Positions 13,081 to 25,300 of a stretch of DNA of 64,000 nucleotides are shown here, in pieces. Below the pieces are notes generated by a model. The model saw only the letters and a program-made list of their open reading frames with translations. It did not search any database and was not told where the DNA came from. The stretch comes from Pyrrhosoma nymphula (Eukaryota; Arthropoda; Insecta; Odonata; Coenagrionidae): positions 178,940,386-179,004,385 of the forward strand of contig OY754327.1 in assembly GCA_963573305.1 (NCBI GenBank). Direction: 5' to 3'. Position numbers and translations under genes: made by a program. How positions within the stretch are numbered: the stretch's first letter is position 1; every line of letters begins with the position of its first letter.

Positions 13081-14160
13081 GTACGCATCCGGTCGGGATG
13101 TTTTTAAAAAGAAGCCCTAACGGAGACCTTCGTGACGTCCCTCCTCCACCTAACCAACCTTTCGTTCAGTGCTTGTATTTTGTCAATCGGCACAAAGCTC
13201 GGTGTCGGCGCTGTTACTTTTTCTTCTCGTGCGCGAGCCACTTTCGATGGGACAGCTTCTTCGATCGGCTTCCTGAAAGCTCTCGTCCTTCTGAATTGCC
13301 GGAAGGGAACGCCCTCAGTTGCACAGGAGATCGAGGACACAATGGAAACGTCTATCCTCCCTCGTAGAGCGTGCTTCACTATTCGAGGCGAGAGCATTCT
13401 AGTCAGCACACCAGTCCGTCAGCGTGGACGAGGAGGTTGATGTTTGCCCAACTGCGCCCTCTTTCTCTAACAATGGAAAGCGAAGCGGCGACAAAAGGGG
13501 CGGCGGAGCTCAAAATTTTCGGCTTTTCCACGTTTTCCCGTCTTTCTACTTCTTCGCTCGTTCTATTTTTTCCCTGGGCGCTAAAAAACATTTTATGTCC
13601 AGTTCATCCCCTGGGGGGGGAGGGGGGGGAGGGGGGGAGAGGGGATATTAATGAAAAAAAATGACTGCCGGTTGTTATGGAGACACTCCTCGTCATAAGT
13701 GTCCTCTTTTTTCCCTTTCTCGGACGCAAGCGTCGGCGAGCGAGAAGAGTGCCTTTCGGTTTCTCTCTTCGAGGGAGAAAGAGAGGACAGAGCGTGCCTT
13801 GCCTTCAACATCGTAATTGTATGCATGCTTTGGTATCGCAACCGATTCGGAACGGAATTGATTTTATCCTTTGGTCGGAGTTGGGGGTAGTTATGAAAAA
13901 AGAGGGGTCGTTGTTGCCCAAGACATCTCAGCAAATAATCCATTAACTTCCTTACTCCTATAGCCCCTCGTTCAATGCGCCCGCTTCCATGAGCGCTTCG
14001 ATTCCCTTTCCCTCCCTTCGTCCCCGATATCCACCCTCTTGAAATAGAAAAGGGCAGGAAAAAGCTCTCTCCCCGCCTCTCCACTCCTCCCTCTCAATCC
14101 CGCCGCCCCTGTTTTTTCGAGCCCAATCTTCATCCCCCCCCTGCCTCACCGAAGGGTCCA
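13081..14160. promoter_or_regulatory. GC-rich island with G-run tract
   Basis: CpG-containing DNA with overlapping frames on both strands, the G-run tract at 13613-13644 and a C/T-rich part at 13970-14140. Candidate regulatory island or simple low-complexity DNA. Confidence 0.3.
13613..13644 (+). repeat. G-run tract, strong quadruplex candidate
   Basis: Runs of about eight, eight, seven and four G separated by single or few A bases. Four G runs with very short loops meet the usual G-quadruplex pattern on the plus strand. Confidence 0.85.
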
Positions 14161-14213
14161 TACACATTCCAACTCTTTCATTTTCAAATTTCCACGCTCG
14201 TGCACGATTCCTT

Positions 14214-14602
14214 TCAGCGTCGAACTCTGGATTCCTTTTATCACGCTGCCGGTGACATATGATGACGATCGAGTACCTTTTTAAGGGTAGATATAAAATT
14301 CGTGTAAAGAATTCTTCTTCCGAATGGCAAAAAATATTGGTCATCGCTGTCATTAGTTTTTGATTCGAAGAATTTATTCTGCTGCCGATGCTCAATAGTG
14401 CCCAGCAGCACAGAGAAAAATCAAACAATGCGGTATAACCATGCTTTGAATTGAAAACTAATGAGAGCGATGACCAATATTTTTTGCCATTCGGAAGAGA
14501 AATTATTTACACGAATTTTATATCTACCCTTAAAAAGGTACCCGATCGTCATCATATGTCACCCGGCAGCGTGATATAAGGGAATCCAGAGTCCGATGCT
14601 GG
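14214..14602. mobile_element. Fold-back element, ~390 bp with ~157-bp arms
   Basis: The left arm (about 14214-14370) and right arm (about 14442-14602) are inverted copies at roughly 90% or better. They share ACTCTGGATTCC, CACGCTGCCGG, a TGACATATGATGACGATCG block and a CCGAATGGCAAAAAATATTG block. The 70-bp centre is unique. There is no coding capacity; the 156-aa open frame here is a by-product. Likely a MITE or fold-back transposon; no target duplication was identified with certainty. Confidence 0.7.
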
Positions 14603-14659
14603 AAAGACTTCCTCAATTTTATTTGAAATATACATCTCAATGATTTACATTACATTGAG

Positions 14660-15000
14660 TTAAGCCTTTCATTGCTTATCGTATATGATCAGTAGTCATC
14701 AATCCGAAGATTGGTTTTCTGAAGCTCTCCAATCCACTCTCCTCTCCGCCAACCGCTTCATTCATACCCAGTTCTTCACTTTGACATGCTTCATAATTTG
14801 CCTGATGAATTCCCTCTTGCTCTTACTCTGTCATTCCTCCTTCCAATATTCTCTTCAATAAGCAGTTTTTTCGCGAAATGTGATCAATAGGTTTGTATTT
14901 CTTTATTTGTAAAATTTTTCATTATAATTCATTTCTCTCTAACCCTTCGTACGACTTCTTCGTTGGTAATTCTCTCCGTCCATTTCATTATTATCTTTCT
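14660..15000 (-). mobile_element. Decayed LINE 3' end
   Basis: Minus strand at 14985-14931 reads WTERITNEEVVRRVREK, matching the [RK]xTNEEV block of the LINE tail at 10.6-11.1 kb. Farther along the minus strand, after several stops and shifts, come ILEGGMTE and, near 14700, KPIFGLMTTD, similar to the usual end of such ORF2 proteins (xxNLRIDD). A short, mutated, non-functional copy. Confidence 0.6.
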
Positions 15001-15560
15001 TCGGTATAACCATTGCTTCCAATCTCTTTTACTCTCCAGCTGTTATTGCGTATGCTATTTATTTTTTAATAGATACACACTAGGTTGTGTATTTTTGTGT
15101 CTTCTCCAACGGTTGCCTTTCTGTGGAATTCAATTAGTTCTCCTCAGTGACATTTTCTAGTCTTTATACAATCTCAGTCGGCTTTTTCATGCTAACTGGC
15201 ATCAAACTTCATTGACGATTGTCATATAAAATTGTAAAATCCGCTCAGATATTATGAAATCGGAACCACTGAAATGTAATCACGTTTGTAGAACGTTTTA
15301 AAGAATCGCCTATGAAAGATGCCGTTCAATTTGTATGTTAATTGATAGTAATAATTTAATTTAATTTGCTTCGGCTACTCTTTGCCACTTTTCCTTTGCC
15401 CGAGTGAACGCATGCATTTAAAACAGTAAAATTTATCAACTTAATCAATATTAGAGGGTCTTTTCAGGGGGTATTACCGCCTTAATATCGTTTATATCTT
15501 GTCAAAGCACATGGATACCGGGAGAACATTTTAGTTTTTTCATAGCCTCATATGGTGGTA
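15001..15560. other. AT-rich sequence without visible genes
   Basis: Nothing beyond the possible 5' extension of the LINE relic that ends near 15000. Confidence 0.5.
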
Positions 15561-16570
15561 AATATGTTGTTCAATGAATGCGGTAGTTCAGAGGAAACCA
15601 AAGCAGCAGAAAAATGATGCCGTGATTGGCGTGCAGCGAATTTCCATGCACGTATCCGTGCGTTTCATTTCGGCTTCCCCTATCCTCCCCACCCCGCGAA
15701 TACATCGGTGCCTTTCGTTTCTGAGGAACTACCCAAATCCATCTCCGCTCCAGCGACCCTCCAAACCCCCCCCCCCCACTTTCCCCTTCCCAAGAACTCC
15801 CTCCCTCCCGCGCCCACCCCCTCCGCTGCAGCGAGAGGGACCGTCCGTCGGCTTCCCATCAGTGCAACTTTGTTGTGCGCTCCCTTTGTGTTTGCGTGCA
15901 CTCGTTCATTGTTTTTCACTCGATGAGTGAGTCACGGAGTCACAAGGGGGGGAAGAGGAGCTGGAGGGGTGGGTGGGAGTGGGTGGGGAAGGGTGGGGGA
16001 GGAGAATGGAAGAAGGGGGAGGGTGCAAACGGGAGGGAAGAGGATTCGTGACGACGGTTCGGCAGGTTGCGAAAGGAATTTCTCATCACCGCCATCGTCA
16101 TGACCACCATCGATCCCGCGCCCCTCTGCATGAGAGGACCCACCCTCCCCCCCTTGAGCATTTTTTGTTGCCCGGATTGCTTGGGGTATTCTTTTTTTTA
16201 CCTCAATCGTTTTTTTTCACTCTCCTCCCTGTTCCATCCTTCCGGAAGGAGATGGGAGGGCGACGTTCATTTCTGTAATGGCTTAAGCGGCGAAGGGTGG
16301 CCCCCACGAAGGAGTGACGTAAATGAGGGTGGGGGCGGGGGCGGGGGCGGGAGGGAAGGGGTGGGTGGACGGATGATGAAGGCACTGCAAACATTAGGAA
16401 AGGAGGGTTCTTTTCGGCGGGCTGCCTTTCGTTGGCATTCGCCCGTAATGGAGCGAAAAGGAAAACCGAAAAGGAAATTTAAATACGAGGGGAAACGAAC
16501 AAAAGAGCGTGCATTTCGCACCCGAGCGTGGAGCATTGTTGTAAACCGCGGATGAGCATTTAGTTCTTTG
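15561..16570. promoter_or_regulatory. GC-rich island, pyrimidine-rich then purine-rich
   Basis: The plus strand switches from C-rich (15680-15840) to G-rich (15940-16030) around a CpG-containing middle. Long runs of C and G explain the Pro- and Gly-rich frames on both strands. No gene is supported. Confidence 0.3.
16330..16362 (+). repeat. GGGGGC tandem repeat
   Basis: G5C units repeated three times, followed by GGGAGGG; a quadruplex candidate in a GC-rich island. Confidence 0.8.
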
Positions 16571-19500
16571 TTTCGTCACCGAACGATGACGCCAGGAAAT
16601 GAGGATTGTATTGAACTACAGAGGGTCTGATATCATGCGAAACGGCCTCTATGTTCAATTTGAATCATTCGACTTACATGTAGTGATAAAAGCTTTCATT
16701 AACAAAACTACATTATAATAGGTATTTAATAGGTATTTGACTAATTTACGTATCCATTAAATGATGTGTGACTTTTTCAAAGCGATATGATGATATTTGT
16801 CGTTATTTGCACTTGCATGTGAAGTAAATTCGATTTTAACTGTGACACACAGGTCCTAACTTATTATTGAATACTAAATCTAACCGTAGTTGACCATCCG
16901 GGTCTCTAATTCGCAGTGATTAGAATGGAATAAAGCGATTACTTTTGATCCTAAAGTCGGTAATTAATTCCCCCTTTGTGAACTCGTCATGGTATTTGTA
17001 ATTCGTCAAGGAAATAATACGGTATGCAACGATATGTTATTATAACTCAGGGAAGTAAATGCTATTGAGAAGTATAAACTAAGAATTTCTCATTTAGATC
17101 GAATTGTATATAATTTTCTAATTTATTTAATATCATTGCCTGTCGGGTTTTATTATTCTGCAGTCCTTGAAAAAATAAGGCATTGGAGTTTCTGTGTTTA
17201 TTAATTTCCGGCATTGGCAATGTAAATGCTTAGATATTTAGTCTTAAATCAGGTCTACTTGGTACGCTTGTTATAGCAGAAAACGCCCTGGTGAATGCCA
17301 CATTTCGAGCCCACACGGAGGTTAGGCTCATTCTTTCCCCTCTCATGGGAATGAATGCGGGAATCGTTAGTTCTTCGCGTGACGCGGTGATTTAAGCAAA
17401 ATGTTGAAAGCTAATCTTAATAGTACATAAAAAAATTGATACAATTGCTTGAGTGGTAGCTGTGATCTAATGGACGCATCAAGTTCAGTATCAAGAGGTC
17501 ACGCAACTCTGTTAGCTGGGACCAAGAATTAAACACCTCTTTCACTAATTTAATGTGAGGAATTCTTCTGATGAACTAATGAATTTTGCTTCTGATGCAC
17601 TGGAAAATTCCAAAACAGTACAAGTAAACTGCCATTGTTATTTTATGCTGGTTTATAATGAAAATACAGTGAAACCAGCCTAAGTCACTACCACTTAATC
17701 CATGAAATAATGGCCGCTTCAAGAGGTGACCTCTGAATGATGATAAAACGTTTTCCAGCGAGAATGTATCTTCACAGGGGATGTTTTTGGATGAACATCC
17801 TTAAGGTATATAATTTTAATAGATTATTCAACACATTTATACACAAAGACTGTTTTAATTATAAAAAATCCTTTGTATGGACAATTGGGTCAAAATTTTA
17901 ACTATTCTCTTGGCGGAACAAAGTTCAAGAGAATCTTTGTATTTGGCTAGCCATACAATATATTACTTTCGAGATACATGATATGCACAAGACATGAAAA
18001 TTGAGGCTCTTAATTGGTCTCCTTTTCCTGATTATTATATCAGTAAAAAATAATTCTATAATGGTATTTATGCAGTGTAATGGAAGAAATGGCGCTGTGA
18101 CTAACGTCAGTTTCCTCCTCCTACGAACTGTTATATAAATACTATAAATACTATAAAAACTATAATAAACTTCGAGGAAAATTATGATGTAGTCATCGAA
18201 ATCGTCACAATAAATTACTTTCCTCAAAATCCTTAATTTCGTAGGCTGAAGAGCTTAAGGCAGGGATTAATTTCTAAATTTAAAAGTTCCGAAGTTCTGA
18301 AGCCCCGGAGGATTTTGGAGGGTATAGAATACGCCCAAGCAGGATTGAATAACCTGAGAAATGGTTTCGGAGCTCCACTCCGGTTATGCAAGGAGTACAT
18401 GAGCAGTGCTCCGGACCGCTCCGGCTGAAATTAAGCCCTGAGTTTAGGTCTCCTTGCGTAGTGAAAAGTTTAACAGATGTTCACGTGAATGTAACAGTCA
18501 CTTCAATGCTTTTTAAACCAGCGCCTCCTACATTTTACAGGTGCGACTTTCTTTCATCGGAAAAAAATATTACGCAAACGGAAACTGAACTTAAACGGAA
18601 CTTGGAAATTATTTAATTAATAAATAGAATCATGAAGCAGAGTTTAAGAAGCACTGGTCCAAAAGAACCAAACATCTCTTTTTGATCCTCTCTCAGAAAT
18701 TATTAAATTATCAAGCCTTGCTTTCTCAATCATGCAAATTATAATTCTTCCAGTTTATTTTACCGTTTAAAAATACTGATTCTATTATCACTCGTAGAGA
18801 TTATCGTACATTAAATTTCAATGCAATAAGAGAACGTGTAATGCTTGAAACGAGGCACTGTACAAATTTGGCATATTTTAAGCTTCCAGTTAAGGTGGCT
18901 CTATACCGGGACTAAGAAGCTAGTTTCATACGTTTCTCTCTAACCCAGTAACGGCTTTGCCGTGACAGCTGGAGAATAGCAATTTTTGTCTTCTGTAGAC
19001 GAAGAGCCATTTGTTGGTTGTTAAGTGGAGTAACTTTATCATGAAATGGTTGTTTTTTTTTATAAAAAATAACAAAACTTTGGTTTTTGCGAAATGCTTT
19101 GGTAATATTCCGGGGAAAATTATGAAGACTTGATTCGGAAATAAGGATTTTGATCCCACTTAAATTAAAAGAATCATCTTTCATATACGCAAAAAATCAA
19201 CAACCATTGATGCTGTTTTCGTATTAAGGCTATATATCAATGTTAAGCGTTCAAGCCTGCATTGACAACGGAGTAGACCTTCTCCATCCCCACCCAAGGA
19301 TAATCGTTCCCCACTCCAATTGCGTCAGTTCCGCCTTTACAGTTTCCTGTTGGGCTTCTACCACCCCAGTAGGCAACCACAGGCGGCGACCGTTAACTTG
19401 AGTTGGCTTGGAAGTATAGACCAACCTTAAACCGTTCAAGGAAAAATTATTTAGAAAGTGATTCAAATGAACGAATTTTAGAAAACATTTGGAATATTCT

Positions 19501-20582
19501 TGGAAAAAGTTATGTTAATAAATTACCACAAACGTCCTTAGTAATTTAATTATTTTTCAAGTAGGAAGTAGAATTTTTTTTTAATGGCTGGACTTTTATC
19601 CCATTGAGCTTTGTCTCTGCAGTAATGGATCTTGTAAAATTTCTTTATCTAACTCAAACAAAATTTTATGCGATAAGCTACAAGAATAAAGGGTTTAATT
19701 TTAAAGGTTTCTCCAAGTAAATCATAGTCAATGAAGGTACTCTTTTTGAGGCCCTTTGTTAAAACATCGGCCTAATTCTTTTTGGAAATTGAAACTTCAT
19801 AATCTAATTTGCCAAGGGAAATATTAATCAACTATGTAAAAAACTTACGAGATAGTTTTGATATCATTAAGAAACTTTTGAAAGGTATGAAAAATTCATT
19901 TGGAAAAAAATCCAAATTTGCAAAATCTCTTTTTTTCGCTTTCCTAAAACCAGAAAGTTTTACGTTCTTGATAGAGCAGCTCATAGAAACTTGCAGCCAT
20001 TAGTTGGATAAAAAATGAAGGAAATGCTGTTCTAACACACTTAAGGGAAAATTCCGAGGTGGTAAAAAGGTAATAATACCGTTGCTATACAAGAGCGGAT
20101 GTCGAGAAAATGCTGCGGAAATTTACAAAACGCAACAGCCTTTTTCCTTGAAAGAATCTCCACGGTATATGGATCGTCCCTCTGCAATCTTAGAATATGT
20201 TAGTGCAGCACTATTCTATTATTTGAAACATCCATTCGTTTCATGACGGCTAATGAGGTCAAATGGCACTTATAGAGTGATTCTGCACGACGGGTTAATT
20301 CAATCTGATTTATCTTTCTCATGTCAACTTTTGATGAATGATGTATTTTCAATTTGTGATTAGTGATCAATTTTAGCTAAGGGTAAGCACAGCTGGAGCG
20401 GAATTATGTATCACATGGATAGGAAGTCTTGTTCGGTTGGTTGGAAAGCTCCTTGCATCAGTCATCGTCATGTCAGTGCTTCTGAAAATCTTCACAAATG
20501 CTCCATCTCACTCCTTAATTAATTACTACTTCATCTTTTATTTCATAATATCATCACCTGCATGAACAAATTACTATGAAAC
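16571..20582. other. AT-rich sequence without visible genes
   Basis: About 4 kb with short chance frames only. Near 18380-18430 the motif GCTCCGG recurs (GGAGCTCC, GTGCTCCGGACCGCTCCGG), possibly part of an old repeat. The minus-strand frame at 19251-19466 has some non-random look but no recognised motif. Confidence 0.55.
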
Positions 20583-20793
20583 TCACTGCAGTTAATGAAA
20601 CAAGAGCAATTTCCACAAGTATGACATTTAATGCACGACCGGTTTCGCTTTTTACAGCATCTTCAGGATGCTGTAATAGCATCACCTGAAGGAAAGCAGG
20701 AAGCATCACCTGAAGATGCTGTAAAAAGCGAAACCGGTTGTGCATTAAATGTCATACTTGTGGAAATTGCTCTTGTTTCATTAACTGCAGTGA
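20583..20793. mobile_element. Hairpin element, ~211 bp with ~86-bp arms
   Basis: Outer TCACTGCAGTTAATG is repeated inverted at the far end, and the arms match nearly base for base inward to CCTGAAGATGCTG (20709 onward), with about one mismatch. The centre (20669-20708) contains a further partial copy of the CACCTGAAG motif. Each arm carries GAAGATGCTGTAAAAAGCG followed by AAACCGG, a motif of the same layout as the hairpin at 9156-9323. Confidence 0.7.
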
Positions 20794-23100
20794 TGTTCCG
20801 GTTCCACTCCATCACGCCTGAAACCTCAGATTTTGTACTATGAAACTCTTGACTGTGCTCTACATTATACATACATTTAAGAATTAGCCAGTAATCTGAT
20901 CTCGTAATTATTATCAAATTCACAAATTTAACGAATATTTGCGTTTTTATTGCAGTAACTTGAGCCAATACGCACTATCCAGTGGTGGAAAAGAGTAGAG
21001 GAAATTTTTGGACTTATTCAAAATACGGAATTACAAAAAGGGAGGAATCAGGCGAGATGTTGTGGAATCTGAACATAATAAGAACTATGACGATGCATCG
21101 TCATAGTCCTTATTATACGGAACTACGTCCATAGATGTAGCTTCATATAAGTGTCTTGAAAACTATATGAGAATATTTAGATTGGCCAAGAAAGTGAATA
21201 CCTCGGTGCAAATGGAAATGCGTCGCAAAGAAACTACTGTTTTCAACGGAAAATCACTTGACACTTATCTTAAAATACCTGAATAGTATTACTGGTATAT
21301 TAAATGCACTAATTAGTTTTTATAACTGTGCTTATTCTACCCTATTTTTCCGTATGCCTTTCTCTAATTGTATTATTTTTTATGCCTATCTTGATTTCTT
21401 TCTATTCATCATTCTCAATAAATTTTTAACCATTTATGCCAATATTAACGAAAATTTATTTATTTATGGATATACATATAGGTAAACTTCGCCACAGAGA
21501 AAAAGCAAAGAATCAGTTCCAGATTACGTGAAGTTGATCTATGAATATATGGTAATAGAATTCCAGTGATGAAATTCGGAGATAATTCAGAATTCCGGAG
21601 ATAAAATTGTTCACTCGCCATCTCGTTACGTTATCTTTTTACATTTTATCTACATAACTTATCTTGATACTTTGCTGTACTGCAATTTATTTGGGTTGCT
21701 AGTCGGCAAATAAAGTTATAAAAATTTACACATTTTTATTGAAAAAAAAATAAGAATAATATTACTTCAATGATGAATGTCCTCTTTATTTTTGCTAAAA
21801 CTCTAGATAGCGAGGGATGGTATATTTGATAGCTTCAGTTTCAGGACATTGATTTTCATACCGAAATAAATTCTGGCTCATCCAATCAATCAATGCTTAG
21901 CTTAACGACCCGATTTGCAGAGCCCTGAGAGAAATCGAGCTGTCTAGCTCACTCCGGGAGTCGTTAGCTTCCTCTCACGGGTCAAGGCCCCTGATGTCGT
22001 GCAATGGAATTAACATCGTACGCTTAAAGTGGCCGTAAACGAAAGTGGCGAGGAAATTCGCTCAGGGAAAACAGTTGGCCTTCTCCAGCGGACTTTCGCC
22101 AGAGTATTTCTGACGATACTAGTAGGGAATCCGGAGAGGGAAGAGTATTGACCGAACAACATTCACCTCCGACTAGCGCAAAGGTGGATGGTATGGTTTG
22201 TGGACTCACAAAGACGATTATTCTTGCGGAATTACATTTTTAGGCAGCCATGGGAAGATACTTTTTATTGCTCATCGTTATATGATATTATCTTCGTGAG
22301 GATTATTACAATAGGAATATGATTCAATATGGTTCATGTTTTAGTGAGGACTGGCATTCAGATATCAGTAGTGAATTATGCTTCCAGTGTGGATTATACG
22401 ATGTGATACTTCTTTTTTATGTAAATACCTAACTTGTATTTGAAAATTTTCTCTTTTCCAAAACTCCATTTTAAAACCCAGTCTCTTACCATTATTCAAA
22501 ATATTTTCATACGGTTAAGCAATTAGATTTAGTAATGCGAAAGCTAATGCACTATCTAATGAATTTAGATCTTTCTACGTGAACAAAAAATATAATTGAG
22601 GATAATAAGCCAATAATTTGGACTATACCAGCGATCGGCCACCTATGCCACGCGTGCCACAAAGTGGCACGCTAGAGGTTTGTTGGTGGCATGCCTAGTA
22701 AATGACGATAAAATTAAACTCTCTGATAGGTTATGCCCTCACTTAGGGGTGGCACATGCCCAGCTTGTAATTTAATTTGTATAAAATGTGTATGTAAAAT
22801 CGGCGTACACGTATCGGTTTTCAATCACTGGACTATTCCACTGAAAGACTTTAAGGTAAAATGTGCGTCAACTGGAAGAATATTGAAGGTAAATTATGAG
22901 CTACGCTGCCTTTCCGTGGCCTCTGCGGTGGGACTATGAAAATTACGGCTTGATTTGATGTTACCACTAATAGGCAAATCGACGGTAAAGCATTTTTGTT
23001 GAAGCAGCCGAATCACATTCGCATCAATCTTCCCTGTATTCCATTATCAACTAATGCATGACTCATTCCAATCTATTCGTGTGAGGTGAGAAGGATAGCA
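20794..23100. other. AT-rich sequence with one palindrome
   Basis: Contains the 42-bp palindrome at 21075-21116. At 22630-22680 GGCCACCTATGCCACGCG and GCCACAAAGTGGC recall a terminal region of a hAT-like element, but no matching second end was found. Confidence 0.5.
21075..21116. repeat. 42-bp near-perfect palindrome
   Basis: Two 21-bp halves centred on GATG/CATC with one mismatch (AAGAACTATG against AAGGACTATG) and no loop. The surrounding DNA is AT-rich and otherwise featureless. Confidence 0.85.
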
Positions 23101-23790
23101 CGCCGTCTGTCTCAATAATATTCCCATTTTTCATATACTTACATCCCCCGGGAGACCCCTGAATCCGCTTCCCTCCCAAACCCTGGACTCTCTTGGCTCT
23201 GCCTTCCTTAAATCACCTCCCGCCTCTCTCTTCATCCCTCCCTTCTACCTTCCGCTTGCCTCGTCCACACAAGCCTCATTATGCCCTCGACCTGCCTTTG
23301 AGACTCGGAAAAAATACGCCCATGTACTAAGCATGCGAGCCAGTGTGCGTAAACATATATTCATGTGATGTATTTGTAAGTATATCTGTCCATGCGTTTG
23401 TATGGGAATATATATGTAAAAGCATGTGTGATCATTTATATATATGAATGCGTGTACTACATAATATAAGCGTAGGTCCGCTCCTCACGCCACATTCCAC
23501 TTCAACCTCACCTTCTGCCTCCCACATCCGTAAGCGGCCCATTTATTCCTCTGCTCTTTCATCCACCTTCCGTTTTTATCGCCGCCCCTTCTCCGCTGGC
23601 CCTTGCGTTAACCCCCCTACCTTCTTTTCGTATCCCCCACTACGGACAGGGCAGACCTCTCAGAGTCCCCCTTCGCTTGCCCCATTCTGACCCCTGACCG
23701 CACTTTCTTTATCCCAACTCCCTCCCCAACCCCCCTCATCGTATCCTCACTCCCTGCTCTGCCCGTCGGACTAGACGATCCTTAAGTACC
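23101..23790. promoter_or_regulatory. C/T-rich island with a central TA/TG-rich tract
   Basis: C-rich segments (23140-23290 and 23480-23760) flank an alternating T/A/G stretch (23340-23460) with ATATATATG motifs. No gene seen. Confidence 0.25.
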
Positions 23791-25227
23791 AATCTACTAA
23801 ATGGAGGAGAAGCGCTAAGTCACTTCGCCTAGTTATTTCGCTGATGAGAAACTATTGTTGAGAATTTGGGGCCCCAAGTTGTCCAAATCCGTTATTTCGG
23901 CTGTGATTTAACTTGGTTCAGTTTAGATTAAATAAAACAATCAGTGCTTCAAAATATAAAAAAAACTCGAATTATTTTTCTGAAAAAAGTACCTACTTTT
24001 TTCAATGAGATGTTGATATTTTATATTGTAAAGGTTGTTTACTCGCTCTAGGAATTGTGTGTGTACACTCGGAAAGTTTCATTTCTCTCATATAAAGTTC
24101 GAATAAAACCTGTTAAACCATTTTATATGCAATGACCATTCTTTCCTTATGATCTTAAGCATATTATTAACATAAGAGAAAAAAAGAAAATACAGAATTT
24201 CCCTGACTTTAAAATTTCAATTTCTTTTTTTGGAAAAAGTATCTGCATAATCGCACCATCTTTCACTCACTTCACAAACTTGAAAATCATTGCTTTTTTT
24301 GTACTCCAAAATTACGAGGGATGGTTCCACCGCGTCTTCCTACGGCGAGGAGGTGTTTTGCTGCAATGGTCGTCATTTCGGATTAGAAAAGAAGCCAGCA
24401 GCATGGCCCGCTAAGTATCGTCTTCATTGACAAGGAACGACGCGGCGGGATCCCCGGGAAGCGAAAGATCGGTCCCAAGTAGCACAGTAGGAACCTGCAT
24501 CATAACTTTACATTGACGTATCACTCCGTGCGAAGGATTAAGGAATTTTGCTTTTCTTCACCCGAAGTGGAACTGCAAGTAATATACATTTACGTGAAAA
24601 TGGTGATTAAAATACGTGGAAGAATTTGTTTGGGGTGATTGTTATTTTTTTCCTCATGTGAAAAGGAAACGGATTCAATAGAGTTATAGAGTGGTTTGAT
24701 AGGGCTTAGCGACTTGAGTATTTGCCGTCCCATCTCCTTTGAATGTTAAGACCGGACGGGAGGATTCATCGTTTATGAATCTTCGTTCTTCAGCCCCCTT
24801 TTCCAATTTTTCTACTCTTTTCTTGTTTTATTTATCGCCATAGACTTCATCTTCAACATGTAATGTGAAGTTTGGGGCGGGGGAAATGACTCGAGATTTA
24901 TTCCCATTGAAGTGCCTCACATTAAAAAACACTAATGATGGAAGGGATCCAGGTAAAACACATAATTTCTAAATAATAATTATATTCGTGTTTTTATCTC
25001 TTTCTATTTTCTCTAAGTTCACCCTCACTGCTAGTGAGTGACCCCAAAAGTTAGTTAAGTCAAAGTGGAGCAGATTTTTCTTAATGCATTTTCTCAAAGC
25101 ATGTAAAAATGCACTCTATGCCATTGGCCACTGGCCAGTTCCCCGGGCCACCAACGGTTTATCTCGATGTTCTACTAGGCATAAGAAAATCTCACCGTTT
25201 GACATTTTATTGAGCGTATACAAAGGG
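23791..25227. other. No genes seen
   Basis: AT-rich apart from a CpG-containing patch at 24320-24480. No coding or repeat structure supported. Confidence 0.55.
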
Positions 25228-25300
25228 GTCATCTGGATATGAACCTAGGATCTACGAATCAGTTGCTGAACTCACTTACTCGGGTATCACGCCATCCCAA
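25228..25300 (-). repeat. tRNA-like sequence, possible SINE head
   Basis: Minus strand carries GGTTCATATCC (25235-25245) as a B-box-like block, and TACCCGAGTAAGTGAG about 27-45 nt upstream as a weak A-box. No good acceptor stem, so a functional tRNA is unlikely. Confidence 0.3.

Noticed and set aside
13593..14428. Minus-strand frames of 163 and 156 aa
   Set aside because: One crosses the G-run tract; the other runs into the fold-back element at 14214-14602. Neither has family features.
22630..22690. Possible hAT terminal sequence (GGCCACCTATGCCACGCG)
   Set aside because: No matching inverted end or 8-bp duplication found downstream.
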